A stretch of DNA of 64,000 bases from Candidatus Altimarinota bacterium (GTDB lineage: Bacteria > Patescibacteriota > Gracilibacteria > JAUYGZ01): the NCBI GenBank assembly GCA_029233985.1, contig JARGOK010000002.1, positions 124,001 to 188,000 on the forward strand, written 5' to 3'. How positions within the stretch are numbered: the first letter of the stretch is position 1; the number at the start of each line of letters is the position of its first letter. The notes below the pieces were generated by a model, which was not told the DNA's origin, searched no databases, and worked only from the letters and a program-made list of their open reading frames with translations. The translations under genes were made by a program, and so were the position numbers. Positions 63,306 to 64,000 of the stretch are shown here, in pieces.

Positions 63306-64000
63306 ATGCAAGGAGTTGAAGACTATCGTAATCCAGATAAAAATCGTTTTATCGAACAAAACTATCTGGAGACGTTTCAGACTGCTCAAGAGATGCTAAA
63401 AAAGTACTTGAGAGGATTTGACAAAAACAGTCGTGAAATTGTTCGAATAGAAGCTTTTATAAAGTGGTTTAAAGTTAAATATGAAGAAACAAAAGGGAGT
63501 TATTCTCATAATATCATAAAAACTACCATCCAAAATGACTACGATATCGACGAAGAAGTACAAAAAGACATCCTCAAAGGATGCGACATGGTAATGAAAT
63601 CCGACAGTATGGTTGCCATTACTCATTCTGACGATATTGATGAAATCATCGAAAGAATAGAAGATATGATTGAGAGACATGATGCATATAATTCTGTACC
63701 AGAAGAAAAAGAAGATTGGCTAATCAAGCATGAAAAACTTCACGGAAAACTTCCATCATTTGAAAAGTCTCCGAGTATTTCTAAAGATGACCTCATCGAC
63801 GCACTAGAAGACAAAATCCATCTTTTGAGGAATGCAAAGCACACACTAGGAAAAATTGAAGTAAGCATGGCTGCAGCTCGAATGAAGCATAAAAAGCTCA
63901 TACTAGGAAGTACTGAAGAAAAGATGGCTGCAGCTCGAATAAACAAAAATGACGAACAATACAGGAATCATCTTCAAGTTCTTTATCGAACAACATCATA
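63306..64000 (+). CDS. Helical protein with a 19-residue repeat, 3'-truncated by the window end
   Basis: At least 231 residues from ATG 63306; open to the last base. Mostly charged helix. Near the end of the visible part, two copies of a 19-residue unit appear: LGKIEVSMAAARMKHKKLI and LGSTEEKMAAARINKNDEQ (57-nt DNA period, starting near 63846 and 63903); the DNA segment ATGGCTGCAGCTCGAAT is identical in both. More repeats may follow outside the window. It is third in a row of coiled-coil genes, but the ISPLxPF tail cannot be checked. Confidence 0.7.
   Translation, partial: MQGVEDYRNPDKNRFIEQNYLETFQTAQEMLKKYLRGFDKNSREIVRIEAFIKWFKVKYEETKGSYSHNIIKTTIQNDYDIDEEVQKDILKGCDMVMKSDSMVAITHSDDIDEIIERIEDMIERHDAYNSVPEEKEDWLIKHEKLHGKLPSFEKSPSISKDDLIDALEDKIHLLRNAKHTLGKIEVSMAAARMKHKKLILGSTEEKMAAARINKNDEQYRNHLQVLYRTTS

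Overview
The window reads as a chromosome segment of a small-genome bacterium, most likely of the Candidate Phyla Radiation (Patescibacteria), with a Peregrinibacteria-like flavour. Reasons: standard genetic code (TGA is used as a stop, for example in recJ and rbfA), moderately low GC, heavy GGA/CGA codon use, almost no Shine-Dalgarno sequences before start codons, a 23S-5S rRNA unit with no 16S beside it, a large insertion in the 23S gene, and many long proteins of no recognisable family next to well conserved housekeeping and amino-acid biosynthesis genes. The assignment is inference; nothing here names the organism.

Layout. 1-4.6 kb: membrane protein fragment, HupE/UreJ-like protein, small XRE regulator plus membrane partner, DUF4331 secreted protein and TPR lipoprotein. 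4.6-9.5 kb (minus): an 886-aa coiled-coil protein followed by four tandem paralogous coiled-coil proteins. 9.6-13.3 kb (minus): 5S and 23S rRNA with promoter, processing stem and a ~220-nt insertion in helix 79. 13.6-15.7 kb: ilvC divergent from a TrmB-like regulator, with two dyads between them. 15.8-25.5 kb (minus): a three-gene operon (1852, 799 and 574 aa) of unknown function under a perfect consensus promoter. 25.6-30.9 kb: ilvD, then ilvB-ilvN-ACT protein convergent to it, with a branched-chain leader peptide and attenuator before ilvB. 31-36.5 kb: obg, two unknown or PEGA-like proteins, rbfA (no standard start codon), a divergent sigma factor and an HD-GYP-like protein. 36.6-45.6 kb: carB, a NYN-RNase H fusion, a short structured transcript, a lipoprotein, recJ and pyrB. 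45.6-54.6 kb: M23 peptidase, dockerin-like protein, tRNA(CAT), psiE, DAHP synthase, mscL, msrB, ogt, ftsB/divIC-like and TPR genes. 54.6-64 kb: pth, a MITE-like repeat, UPF0489 protein, unknown 642-aa protein, aroB with a long tail, xerC/D, and three coiled-coil genes of which two share a C-terminal motif; the last runs off the window.

How the genes work together. ilvB/N/C/D give the shared core of valine/isoleucine synthesis, and the sequence shows two control layers: ribosome-mediated attenuation ahead of ilvB and a probable TrmB operator ahead of ilvC. carB and pyrB belong to pyrimidine synthesis; the DAHP synthase and aroB belong to the shikimate pathway. obg, rbfA, pth, tRNA and rRNA belong to translation. 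Promoters are easy to read: most are TTGACA-like and TATAAT-like boxes separated by 16 bp, followed by short leaders without ribosome-binding sites.

The best candidates for undescribed biology are the three-gene membrane operon (15.8-25.5 kb), the 886-aa plus four-paralog operon (4.6-9.5 kb), the NYN-RNase H fusion behind a terminator hairpin (40 kb), the ilvB attenuator, and the coiled-coil family with a shared ISPLxPF / GLxG tail at the right end. All calls were made by eye; no database search was run.
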